Shown in pieces: positions 1 to 7,734 of a DNA stretch of 8,703 nucleotides (positions are counted from its first letter, which is position 1; each line of letters starts with the position of its first letter). The stretch is from an uncultured Clostridia bacterium. Lineage in GTDB: Bacteria > Bacillota > Clostridia > Christensenellales > Borkfalkiaceae. The notes under the pieces are model-generated. The model was given only the letters and a program-made list of their open reading frames with translations, made no database searches and was not told the origin of the DNA. The position numbers were made by a program, and so were the translations under genes. Location of the stretch: NCBI GenBank assembly GCA_945835865.1, contig CAMAJQ010000014.1, positions 1 through 8,703 of the forward strand. The letters are read 5' to 3'.

Positions 1-56
1 TTCGTTTTTTTTGACGGAGGCGGGAGCGATTCTCCCCTTTCCGCCCCGTTTCCGTT
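1..56. other. Window edge, no gene seen
   Basis: This is the stretch beyond the hydrogenase operon terminator. It starts with a T8 tract (5-12) on the plus strand, which could be the tail of a terminator for a rightward gene whose stem lies off the left edge; that cannot be tested here. A short inverted repeat, GGGAG-N5-CTCCC, sits at about 22-36. I see no start codon with a ribosome binding site on either strand. Confidence 0.4.
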
Positions 57-86
57 AAAAAAAGAGCGGCGGACCGAAGTCCGCCG
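57..86 (-). terminator. Rho-independent terminator of hydCBA
   Basis: Read on the minus strand, an 8-bp GC-rich stem (CGGCGGAC / GTCCGCCG) is capped by a TTCG tetraloop and followed by CTC and a run of seven T. It starts 12 bases past the hydA stop codon. The UUCG loop makes this an exceptionally stable hairpin. It should end the hydC-hydB-hydA transcript. Confidence 0.93.
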
Positions 87-98
87 TTTCCATGCGTT

Positions 99-1865
99 TT
101 AATCTTTGAATTTCGGACGAGCCGCATAGGAAGTATGCAGCAGGTGATGCGCCTTTTCCGAGCAAGGTTCGCCGAGGAAGTCTTCGTATAACTTGATGAT
201 CGCGGGATTCTGATGGGAAACACGGAAAGGTCTTCCCTCGTCCTCGCGATAGAGCGCGGCAGCCCTCTTTTCCCTGTACGTGTCGAGAATGTCGGCGTCT
301 TCGTCGGGCAGGAAGCAGGGTTTCACGTACGGCTGTCCGCCGCCCGCAACGCAACCGCCCGGGCAACCCATGATCTCGATGAACAGATAGGGGCTCTTGC
401 CCTCTCTGATCTGATCGAGAAGCACTCTGGCGTTTTTCATGCCGTGCGCGACGGCGACCTTGACGGTCGTCCCGGCAAGATTGTAAGTGGCCTCCTTGAT
501 GCCTTCGAGTCCGCGGACTTCGGTCAGTTCCACCGTCTTGAGTTCTTCGCCCGTGATCTTATACGCCGCGGTACGCAGAGCAGCTTCCATGACGCCGCCG
601 GTGGCGCCGAAGATGACGCCCGCGCCCGTATAATCGCCGACGAAGTCGTAATCGAATTCCTCGTCGGGAAGTTTATCGAAGCGGATACCCGCGCGGCGGA
701 TGAGTTTGCCGAGTTCTCTCGTGGTGAGCACGGCGTCGACGTCCTTCATTCCGTTCGTGACGAGTTGCTCTCTGTCCTTTTCGTATTTCTTCGCCGTGCA
801 GGGCATGACGGAGACGACGAACATATCTTTCGGATCGACGCCGATCTTCTCCGCATAGTACGATTTGAGAATCGCGCCGAACATTTCGTGCGGGGATTTG
901 CAGGAGGAAAGATGGGGGATCAGATCGCCGTAGTTATATTCGCAATAGTTGATCCATCCGGGCGAGCAGGAAGTGATCATCGGCAGGGTGCCGCCGGACT
1001 GAATGCGCTCGAGCAGTTCGTGCGCCTCTTCCATGATGGTGAGGTCCGCGCCGTAGTTGGTATCGAACACCTTTTTGAAACCGAGCCTGCGAAGGGCGGC
1101 GACCATTTTTCCGGTCACGGCGGTTCCGATCGGCTCGCCGAATTCCTCGCCGAGCGCGGCTCTCACCGCGGGCGCCGTCTGCACGACGACGTATTTGCCT
1201 TCCTTCATCGCGCGGTCGACCTTATCGATCTCGGAAACTTCCATCAGCGCGCCCGTCGGGCAGACGCTGACGCACTGACCGCAGAGAATACAGGGGGAGT
1301 TTGCGAAACTTCTGTTCTCGGCGGGAGCGACGATGGTGTTGAACCCTCTCTTCTCGAAGCCGAGGATCCCGAGCCCGTGCGCGTTCTTGCAGCGTTCGAC
1401 GCATCTTCCGCACAGCACGCATTTGGAAGTATCCCTCTTGATCGAAGGAGTAAGCATGTCCACCGTGACGGGCGTTTTATCGCCTTCGTACATTTTTTCT
1501 CTCGCGCCGGTGGCTTTGGCGACGTAAAGGAGTTCGCACTTTCCGTTTTTATCGCAAGCCTGGCAATTCATGTTGTGGTTGGAAAGGAGAAGTTCGACGG
1601 AAGTTCTCCTCGCTTCGACCGCCTTGGGGGAAGAAATTCTGATCTCCATTCCCTCCGAAACGGGATACACGCAGGAAGCGACGAGTCCTCTCGCCCCCGT
1701 CGCCTCGACGAGGCAGACGCGGCAGGAACCCTTGGAGCATTCCCCGTGATTGAAGGAGCAAAGAGAGGGAATCTCGTATCCGCAACTCTTCGCCGCTTCC
1801 AGTATGGTCATTCCGGCTTCAACCTCGTAAGGTACGCCTTCGATTTTAATATTGATTTTAGACAT
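99..1865 (-). CDS. hydA: [FeFe]-hydrogenase catalytic subunit HydA
   Basis: This is the cytoplasmic catalytic subunit, which reversibly forms H2 from protons at the H-cluster. Domains in order: a 2Fe-2S plant-ferredoxin fold (C36, C48, C51, C65); a His-ligated 4Fe-4S site (H97, C101, C104, C110); two 4Fe-4S clusters (C149/152/155/159 and C192/195/198/202); then the H-domain from about residue 225. H-domain motifs are L1 TSCSPGW (298-304), L2 MPCTAKK (354-360) and L3 EIMGCPGGC (497-505, with C501 and C505). E280, E283 and S320 match the proton path of Clostridium pasteurianum CpI. At 588 aa it is an M3-type enzyme and lacks the extra C-terminal 2Fe-2S domain of Thermotoga maritima HydA. The odd point is serine 301, where CpI has H-cluster ligand C300. 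The gene starts 14 bases after hydB with a GGAGG site seven bases before the ATG. It belongs to the trimeric HydABC complex; whether that complex truly bifurcates electrons is inferred. Confidence 0.97.
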   Translation of the reverse strand: MSKINIKIEGVPYEVEAGMTILEAAKSCGYEIPSLCSFNHGECSKGSCRVCLVEATGARGLVASCVYPVSEGMEIRISSPKAVEARRTSVELLLSNHNMNCQACDKNGKCELLYVAKATGAREKMYEGDKTPVTVDMLTPSIKRDTSKCVLCGRCVERCKNAHGLGILGFEKRGFNTIVAPAENRSFANSPCILCGQCVSVCPTGALMEVSEIDKVDRAMKEGKYVVVQTAPAVRAALGEEFGEPIGTAVTGKMVAALRRLGFKKVFDTNYGADLTIMEEAHELLERIQSGGTLPMITSCSPGWINYCEYNYGDLIPHLSSCKSPHEMFGAILKSYYAEKIGVDPKDMFVVSVMPCTAKKYEKDREQLVTNGMKDVDAVLTTRELGKLIRRAGIRFDKLPDEEFDYDFVGDYTGAGVIFGATGGVMEAALRTAAYKITGEELKTVELTEVRGLEGIKEATYNLAGTTVKVAVAHGMKNARVLLDQIREGKSPYLFIEIMGCPGGCVAGGGQPYVKPCFLPDEDADILDTYREKRAAALYREDEGRPFRVSHQNPAIIKLYEDFLGEPCSEKAHHLLHTSYAARPKFKD

Positions 1866-1879
1866 GAGTTTTCCTCCGC

Positions 1880-3741
<1,862 letters not shown>

Positions 3742-3745
<4 letters not shown>

Positions 3746-4230
3746 AATTCTCCTCCGGCTGCTTTATATTCTGCAATGACCTTCGGCACGCTGTCGACGG
3801 TCATTTTGGGATAGACCTTGCCGTTGATCGAAACCGCCGGTGCGATTCCGCACGCGCCGATGCAACGGAGAGCGTCGAGCGTGAACAGCCCGTCCGCCGT
3901 CGTTTCGCCCGGCTTGATGCCGAGAATTTCCGAAAACTTGTCAATCACCTGCTGTGCGCCCTTGACGTAGCACGCCGTGCCGAGGCAACAGCCGATGACG
4001 TATTTCCCCTTGGGCATCAGCGAGAAGAAAGAATAGAAAGTGACGACGCCGTAGATCTCCGCGACGGAAATACCCGTTCTCGAGGAAACGATCTCCTGCA
4101 CCTCGAGCGGTATGTAACCGTACTCTTTCTGGATGTCGCTTAAGATCATCATCAGCGGCGTTTTTTCTTCAACGTATCTGTCGCAGATCTCGTTGATTTT
4201 CGCGACTGCCGCTTCGCTTAAATGAGACAT
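3742..4230 (-). CDS. hydC: NuoE-like 2Fe-2S subunit HydC of the hydrogenase
   Basis: This is the small thioredoxin-fold 2Fe-2S subunit that partners the NuoF-like HydB. The four ligands fit the NuoE pattern: C82-x4-C87 and C123-x3-C127, in the contexts CCLGTACYVKG and RCIGACGIAP. The N-terminal helical part (about residues 1-70) contains GYIPLEVQ and EIYGVVTFYSFF, typical of NuoE and HydC. At 162 aa it has the usual family length. The ATG is preceded by GGGAGGAC, a strong ribosome binding site. It is the first gene of the operon, about 105 bases behind the predicted transcription start, and its last four bases overlap hydB. The order hydC-hydB-hydA is common for trimeric NAD-linked [FeFe]-hydrogenases. 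An isolated NuoE could belong to other NAD-linked complexes, but the context settles it. Confidence 0.96.
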
Positions 4231-4321
4231 GATTGTCCTCCCGGTAAAAGATATTGTAATTTTTGTAGCCGGACCGGCAGGTCCCGTTTTCCCCGCCGCT
4301 CCGTCGTTATCTTAAATAAAA
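4231..4321 (-). promoter_or_regulatory. 5' leader of the hyd operon with a short hairpin
   Basis: This untranslated leader lies between the predicted transcription start and hydC. Apart from the ribosome binding site next to the ATG, it holds a 5-bp stem (GGACC-N4-GGTCC, 4271-4284). No U-tract follows the stem and I recognise no riboswitch class, so the hairpin may be incidental. Confidence 0.4.
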
Positions 4322-4339
4322 TGATATGGCTACATATCA
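4322..4339. promoter_or_regulatory. Perfect inverted repeat over the hyd start site, probable operator
   Basis: The sequence is TGATATG-GCTA-CATATCA, a perfect 7-4-7 inverted repeat. It begins three bases downstream of the -10 hexamer and covers the expected start site (about 4336). A transcript starting there would lack most of one arm, so a DNA operator is more likely than an RNA hairpin. A repressor here would block RNA polymerase. The 18-bp, 7-4-7 geometry resembles clostridial Rex sites, and NADH-sensing Rex would suit this operon, but the half-site is not the TTGTTAA I know for Rex. The regulator is unknown. Confidence 0.65.
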
Positions 4340-4342
4340 ATA

Positions 4343-4371
4343 ATTATACACCACTTTTCAACCGTTGTCAA
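4343..4371 (-). promoter_or_regulatory. Consensus sigma-A promoter of hydCBA
   Basis: On the minus strand TTGACA (4366-4371) and TATAAT (4343-4348) are separated by exactly 17 bases. Both hexamers are perfect consensus, so basal strength should be very high and control probably comes from repression at the overlapping inverted repeat. The predicted start is near 4336. Confidence 0.92.
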
Positions 4372-4393
4372 TAAGGGAAAGCGGGAATTTTCC

Positions 4394-4411
4394 GAAAATC
4401 TGAAGATTTTC
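4394..4411. repeat. Second 18-bp inverted repeat upstream of the hyd promoter
   Basis: GAAAATC-TGAA-GATTTTC is a perfect 7-4-7 inverted repeat 22 bp upstream of the -35 hexamer. Its geometry equals that of the repeat at the start site, but the half-site differs. It could be an activator or second regulator site. A factor-independent terminator is less likely because the stem is AT-rich and no T-run follows on either strand. Confidence 0.45.
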
Positions 4412-4443
4412 TCATTCCTTTCCCTCCCCGCGGGAAACGGCGG

Positions 4444-4469
4444 AAAAAAAAGGAAGGGATTTCCCTTCC
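4444..4469 (-). terminator. Rho-independent terminator after the alpha/beta hydrolase
   Basis: On the minus strand a 7-bp stem (GGAAGGG / CCCTTCC) with a four-base loop is followed directly by eight T. It lies about 50 bases past the hydrolase stop and upstream of the hyd promoter. It should therefore separate the ylmH operon from the hydrogenase operon. Confidence 0.92.
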
Positions 4470-4518
4470 GTATTCGCCGCTTAATCGCGTTATAGCCTTG
4501 TTTCGGAACCGTTTCCGC

Positions 4519-5280
4519 CTACGCTTCCCCGCCCTTTCCCGCTTTGGCGAGCCATTGCAGGGCGACTTCGGCGAAGTCGTACTTCCCGTCCTCGTTTTTC
4601 TCCGTCGAACCGTGGCAGTGCCCTCCCGCCAGACGGCGGTGTTCGACGTCCGCGTCGGGCAGAAACTGTCTGATCGCGGCGACGAGTAGTTCGTTCTGTT
4701 CGGGGCGGCAGGGCATATCGTCCTCGTACCACACGAGCAGCATCCGCGAAAACCTCGTGTTTTCGTCGAGATAATAAAGGGGGGCGTAGCGGTCTATTCT
4801 CTGAAGGCGGCTGTCCGCTCCGCATTCGTAACGGATCACGTTGAAGTGGGAAGTGGGCTGCGCGCTGTCGATCATCCATCCGTCGATCCCGGCGGGATCG
4901 ACGCCGACCCGTCCGAGATAACTGCGGTCGAAACAGAGCATGAGCGCGATCCACGCCCCCGCCGACTGCCCCGCGACGTACAGCCTGTTTTTGCCGTCCG
5001 GTCCGCAGAACCTCTCCTTCGCATAGCGGACGGAGAGGGCGGCGTCCTCGAGATAATCGGGAAACTTCGCCTCGGGATATTTCCGGTAATTGACGGATAA
5101 GAACGCATACCCGCGGGAAGCGAACTCCCCGGCGATATCCGCGTAATAAAAGTCCCTTTTGTCTCCCCCTTCCAGTCCGCCCCCGTGGAAATATACCACG
5201 GTGTCGGTATACTCCCCGTCGGGAAGATAGACGTCCAGCGTCTGCCCGTTCGCATAGGGAAGGTCTCCGTAAAATTTCAT
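4519..5280 (-). CDS. Small alpha/beta hydrolase, esterase-like
   Basis: This is a probable cytoplasmic serine hydrolase of the alpha/beta fold with no signal peptide or membrane segment. It shows the oxyanion-hole motif HGGG (32-35) after a hydrophobic strand (VVYF), the nucleophile elbow GQSAG (104-108, Ser106), a likely acid in YEDDMP (D187 or D188) and a likely base in GGHCHG (H221 or H223). This order fits the hormone-sensitive-lipase-like and kynurenine-formamidase/BD-FAE-like esterases; the substrate is unknown. I chose the ATG at 5280 (253 aa) because GAGGT lies about eight bases upstream. An in-frame TTG at 5313 would add 11 residues but falls inside a hairpin and lacks a clear ribosome binding site. 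The gene is the last of the ylmH operon, 127 bases after the diguanylate cyclase, and is followed by a strong terminator. Its role next to those genes is not evident. Confidence 0.85.
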   Translation of the reverse strand: MKFYGDLPYANGQTLDVYLPDGEYTDTVVYFHGGGLEGGDKRDFYYADIAGEFASRGYAFLSVNYRKYPEAKFPDYLEDAALSVRYAKERFCGPDGKNRLYVAGQSAGAWIALMLCFDRSYLGRVGVDPAGIDGWMIDSAQPTSHFNVIRYECGADSRLQRIDRYAPLYYLDENTRFSRMLLVWYEDDMPCRPEQNELLVAAIRQFLPDADVEHRRLAGGHCHGSTEKNEDGKYDFAEVALQWLAKAGKGGEA

Positions 5281-5310
5281 TCGGTTTACCTCGTCTCGTT
5301 TTACGTCAGT

Positions 5311-5335
5311 CAATCCGTCGGAACCGATCGGATTG
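5311..5335. repeat. Hairpin-forming inverted repeat between cyclase and hydrolase genes
   Basis: The arms CAATCCG-TCGG and CCGA-T-CGGATTG surround a two-base loop, giving an 11-bp stem with one bulged base. There is no T-run on either side, so it is not a standard terminator. It lies in the 127-base gap before the hydrolase gene and may stabilise or set a processing point in the operon mRNA. A second small stem (AGACGA / TCGTCT) lies at 5381-5395. Confidence 0.5.
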
Positions 5336-5407
5336 CCTTCGAAATAATTTTCTCTGCGGTTTTCAATATGCTCGGAGCAGAGACGAACGTCGTCTTTGCT
5401 CTTTCGT

Positions 5408-6538
5408 TTATTCTCCGTATTCTTCCGTTTCCGAAACCGGCGCGACGGTGACGCAGTTCCTGCCGTTGTTCTTGGAACGGTAGAGAAGTCTGTCGCAAGC
5501 GGTAAAGAGATCGGAAGCGTGGAAAACGGTCTCTTTCGGAAGAAAAACGGCTCCCACGCTGACCGTTGTTCCGATGCTTTCTCCCTGCCCGTCTTCGATC
5601 GTGGTCTCTCCCAGGGCGAGGCGGAGTTTTTCGCAGATACCGATCCCCTCCTCGTAGCCGCAATCGGGCAGGAAAGCGAGAAATTCTTCCCCTCCCCAGC
5701 GGCAGTAAAGGGTCCCCGCAGGGAAAAAATCCTTGAGTTTCTGGGCGTGCCTGACGAGAATACGGTCTCCCGCGGAATGGCCGTAAGTATCGTTGAGGTG
5801 CTTGAACAGATCGATATCCCAGAGGAGAAGCATGCCGTCCTTTTCCATCGTCCGCCCGTTGAATTTCCTGGTGATCTTCCGGTTGAACCAATAGCGGTTC
5901 TTCATGCCGGTGAGGGCGTCCGTCTCGGAGATCTCCTTCATCTTGTTCCGCATTTCAACGAGTTCGTTCTGCGCTTTGGAGCGGACGTGCTCGAAAAGAA
6001 AGCCGATCACGCCGATGACGGCGAAAGCGACGGGATAGAGCCAGCGAAAGTCGCCGGAATACTCGTATTGCAATAATCCGTTGCCGGCGTTCGTCCACAG
6101 AAGAAACGCCGCGCACGACCAGACGGCGGCGCAGACGACGATCCCCTTCCCTTTCCCGAAGACGGTAAACCCGAACGCGGGCAGAAGAAAGAGCCAGAAA
6201 GGCGAAAGCCCCGAACTTCCTCCCGTCACGAGCAGCGCCACCGCAAGCAGGATCGTCGAAACGCTGAGAATGAGGAAATGAAAAAGTTTTGCCTTTTTCA
6301 TTGAAAAGAGCAACGCGACGTCAATTCCCTGACAAAGCGAATAGATCAGACAAAAAGCGGCGACGTCCGGCTCGTGAAGAGCGAACGAGACGACGGACAT
6401 CGAGAAGGCGAGCACCGCAATGGCAAAGCATATCACGAGCATCTGCAGATAATTGCGATACCCGTCGTCCGCGATCCTGCCCTCATCCACGGCTTTTCCG
6501 ATCTTCGGTCTTTCCTCTTTTTTCTTATATTTACCCAT
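5408..6538 (-). CDS. Membrane-bound diguanylate cyclase (GGDEF domain)
   Basis: This probably makes cyclic di-GMP from two GTP at the inner face of the membrane. The 376-aa protein has a basic cytoplasmic N-terminus, about six hydrophobic helices (roughly 31-52, 58-79, 86-106, 113-127, 131-149 and 166-184), a short linker helix and a C-terminal GGDEF domain from about 200. Catalytic features are intact: DALTGMKNR (207-215), WDIDLFKHLND with metal-binding D241, and the active-site loop GGEEF (282-286). The inhibitory RxxD I-site expected just before the loop is replaced by PAGT (273-276), so product inhibition through that site is unlikely. The membrane part matches no sensor domain I can name. 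I chose the ATG at 6538, with AGGA five bases upstream; an in-frame TTG at 6586 would add 16 residues. The gene follows ylmH by 57 bases and is probably cotranscribed with it. Confidence 0.93.
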   Translation of the reverse strand: MGKYKKKEERPKIGKAVDEGRIADDGYRNYLQMLVICFAIAVLAFSMSVVSFALHEPDVAAFCLIYSLCQGIDVALLFSMKKAKLFHFLILSVSTILLAVALLVTGGSSGLSPFWLFLLPAFGFTVFGKGKGIVVCAAVWSCAAFLLWTNAGNGLLQYEYSGDFRWLYPVAFAVIGVIGFLFEHVRSKAQNELVEMRNKMKEISETDALTGMKNRYWFNRKITRKFNGRTMEKDGMLLLWDIDLFKHLNDTYGHSAGDRILVRHAQKLKDFFPAGTLYCRWGGEEFLAFLPDCGYEEGIGICEKLRLALGETTIEDGQGESIGTTVSVGAVFLPKETVFHASDLFTACDRLLYRSKNNGRNCVTVAPVSETEEYGE

Positions 6539-6595
6539 AAACTTCCTATCTCCGATTATACCCTTACCATTTCCCCGCGCCGACAACGGAGCACG

Positions 6596-7336
6596 TCACA
6601 CGAACACGGAAACCTTCAGTACGTAATTACCCTTTTTCGTCTTTCCGACCGCCTCTCCGACGATGAATTTCCCGTGACCTCTCGCGGTCACGACGGTCCC
6701 CGCTTTCAGTTCCTTCGCCCCCGAAAGGAGGACCTTGCCGTCGGCAGAAAGGGCTTCCTTTTCCGTCAGTTTCTGCCCTTCCGATCTCGGCAGATTCCAG
6801 ACGGCACAGACGACGGCGTCCGCCCGGAAAGAGGAAACGACGATCTCTCTTTCCTCCGTCTTCGGTCTCAGATCCGACGGGATCTCCTCCGCGCGGAAGA
6901 CTTCCACCCTCTCCCGACCGACCCGCGCAAGTTCCCGCAAAACGGTTTCGGCAGGCTTTTCCGTCGTCACGAGATAGGAGGTCCCTCCGTCGACGAAAAT
7001 ATCGCCGACGGCCTCCCTCTCGATCCCGAGCCGGAGCACCGCGCCCAGATAATCCCTGTGCGTGAGGGGAGAGGCGAATTTTCCCGCCGTGCATACGACC
7101 TTCAGCAAGGCGACGGGAGGGAACTCCTCGTAACCGAGTTCTTCCGGGTCGCCGAAACGGGCGATCTTCCGCTCGGCGAAATCCGCGCCGCCGAAAAAGC
7201 AAACGTTCTTCTTTCCGCAGATCCTGACCGTTTCCGCCTGTTCCGACGGAGAAAGAAAAGGGGTGAAAACGAAGATCCCCCTGTCCGAAGCGCGGGAGAA
7301 AAGTTCTCCGATTCTCTTTTCAAACAAATCGTCCAT
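6596..7336 (-). CDS. ylmH: YlmH-family S4 RNA-binding protein
   Basis: This is a cytoplasmic ribosome- or RNA-binding protein of the YlmH family. The family signature THRDYLGAVLRLGIERE (92-108) followed by VGDIFVDG is clear, and the C-terminal S4-like domain starts near residue 168 (SSFRADAVV) and runs through LSADGKVLLSG. Bacillus subtilis YlmH has been linked to ribosome-associated quality control, acting on peptidyl-tRNA-carrying 50S subunits; that role is carried over by homology. I chose the ATG at 7336 (246 aa), preceded by GGGAAGG. A GTG at 7384 would add 16 low-complexity basic residues but has no ribosome binding site and touches a leader hairpin. The gene is usually found in the ftsZ-divIVA neighbourhood; here it heads an operon with a diguanylate cyclase and a hydrolase. 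Confidence 0.9.
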   Translation of the reverse strand: MDDLFEKRIGELFSRASDRGIFVFTPFLSPSEQAETVRICGKKNVCFFGGADFAERKIARFGDPEELGYEEFPPVALLKVVCTAGKFASPLTHRDYLGAVLRLGIEREAVGDIFVDGGTSYLVTTEKPAETVLRELARVGRERVEVFRAEEIPSDLRPKTEEREIVVSSFRADAVVCAVWNLPRSEGQKLTEKEALSADGKVLLSGAKELKAGTVVTARGHGKFIVGEAVGKTKKGNYVLKVSVFV

Positions 7337-7360
7337 TCCGCGCCGCCTTCCCTGTCCGTC

Positions 7361-7382
7361 GGTCCGGAGTCTCACTCCGACC
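7361..7382 (-). promoter_or_regulatory. Leader hairpin upstream of ylmH
   Basis: In the ylmH leader, GGTCGGAGT and ACTCCGGACC pair around a three-base loop with one bulged base, giving about nine base pairs. It lies about 25 bases before the chosen ATG. No U-tract follows, so it is not a terminator; it may affect mRNA stability. It also argues against translation starting at the upstream GTG. Confidence 0.45.
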
Positions 7383-7420
7383 ACAGCGTATTACCGATAT
7401 TATACACTTTATTTTAAATA

Positions 7421-7449
7421 ATTATATACTGTATTCCAAATTATGTCAA
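7421..7449 (-). promoter_or_regulatory. Consensus sigma-A promoter of the ylmH operon
   Basis: On the minus strand TTGACA (7444-7449) and TATAAT (7421-7426) are both perfect consensus with a 17-base spacer. The predicted start is near 7414, giving a leader of about 78 bases to the ylmH ATG. A further TATAAT at 7399-7404 has no matching -35 and is probably chance. Confidence 0.9.
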
Positions 7450-7452
7450 ACA

Positions 7453-7540
7453 TTTTTCCTTCCGGAAGAAGAATATCCCGTCGAAAATCCCCTTTTCGGG
7501 ACAAAAACGGTCAGTCGGGAAGGAAAAAGCAATTTTTTTT
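7453..7540 (+). repeat. Nested inverted repeat with downstream T8 tract
   Basis: An 11-bp perfect outer pair, TTTTTCCTTCC (7453-7463) and GGAAGGAAAAA (7518-7528), encloses an inner stem TCCCG/CGGGA (7476-7480 with 7497-7501) extended by AAAA/TTTT. Four bases after the outer arm comes a plus-strand T8 tract (7533-7540). This fills most of the space between the divergent ylmH and response-regulator promoters. It could be a small RNA with a terminator-like end, a relic, or a DNA structure. I found no convincing plus-strand promoter for it. Confidence 0.5.
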
Positions 7541-7562
7541 CACAAACGGGCGGATAAACGGT

Positions 7563-7591
7563 TTGAAATCGGGGGCGTTTTGTGGTATAAT
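7563..7591 (+). promoter_or_regulatory. Promoter of the two-component operon
   Basis: TTGAAA (7563-7568, five of six matches) and a perfect TATAAT (7586-7591) are separated by 17 bases. The bases TGG just before the -10 add an extended -10 element. The predicted start is near 7598, just before the first leader hairpin. Confidence 0.88.
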
Positions 7592-7595
7592 CGAG

Positions 7596-7687
7596 ATAAT
7601 CCCGCCCGCGGCGGAAACATTCTCTGCCGCGTTGCGGATATAACCCCGCCCGCGGCGGGAAGACCATTCTCCGCCGCGCCGCGGAAA
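7596..7687 (+). repeat. Two tandem copies of a GC-rich hairpin in the regulator leader
   Basis: Unit 1 (7596-7639) and unit 2 (7640-7687) share the opening ATAAYCCCGCCCGCGGCGG. Both fold the same way: an outer 4-bp stem CCGC/GCGG, an internal loop of one C against two pyrimidines, an 8-bp inner stem and an apical loop of 9 (unit 1) or 12 bases (unit 2) ending CATTCT. Three substitutions separate the 3' arms. One turns a G-C pair into G-U and the other two lie in the internal loop, so pairing survives. A third small stem, GCCCG/CGGGC (7700-7715), precedes the ribosome binding site. I recognise no known riboswitch. DNA binding sites for the regulator are an alternative. Confidence 0.7.
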
Positions 7688-7734
7688 ATCAGGAAATACG
7701 CCCGGACGTACGGGCTCACCGAGGGAAAAAGGGT

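Noticed and set aside
4322..4339. FNR or canonical Rex site at the hyd start site
   Set aside because: FNR needs TTGAT-N4-ATCAA and here the spacing is ten bases. The half-site TGATATG does not match TTGTTAA or TTGTGAA of Rex. It is kept only as an operator of unknown partner.
5281..5313. TTG start extending the hydrolase by 11 residues
   Set aside because: The TTG lies within a stable hairpin and lacks a clear ribosome binding site; the ATG at 5280 has GAGGT at a good distance.
6555..6560. Perfect TATAAT on the minus strand just upstream of the diguanylate cyclase
   Set aside because: The only -35-like hexamer (TTGTCG) is 20 bases away and weak, and a start there would leave only about ten bases of leader before the chosen ATG. 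It could still be a weak internal promoter.
7443..7643. 66-codon plus-strand frame between the divergent promoters
   Set aside because: It spans the inverted repeat, the response-regulator promoter and half of the tandem hairpins, has no ribosome binding site and no recognisable content.
7596..7687. CRISPR array or rho-independent terminators at the tandem GC-rich repeats
   Set aside because: There are only two adjacent copies with no spacers, and no T-run follows either hairpin.
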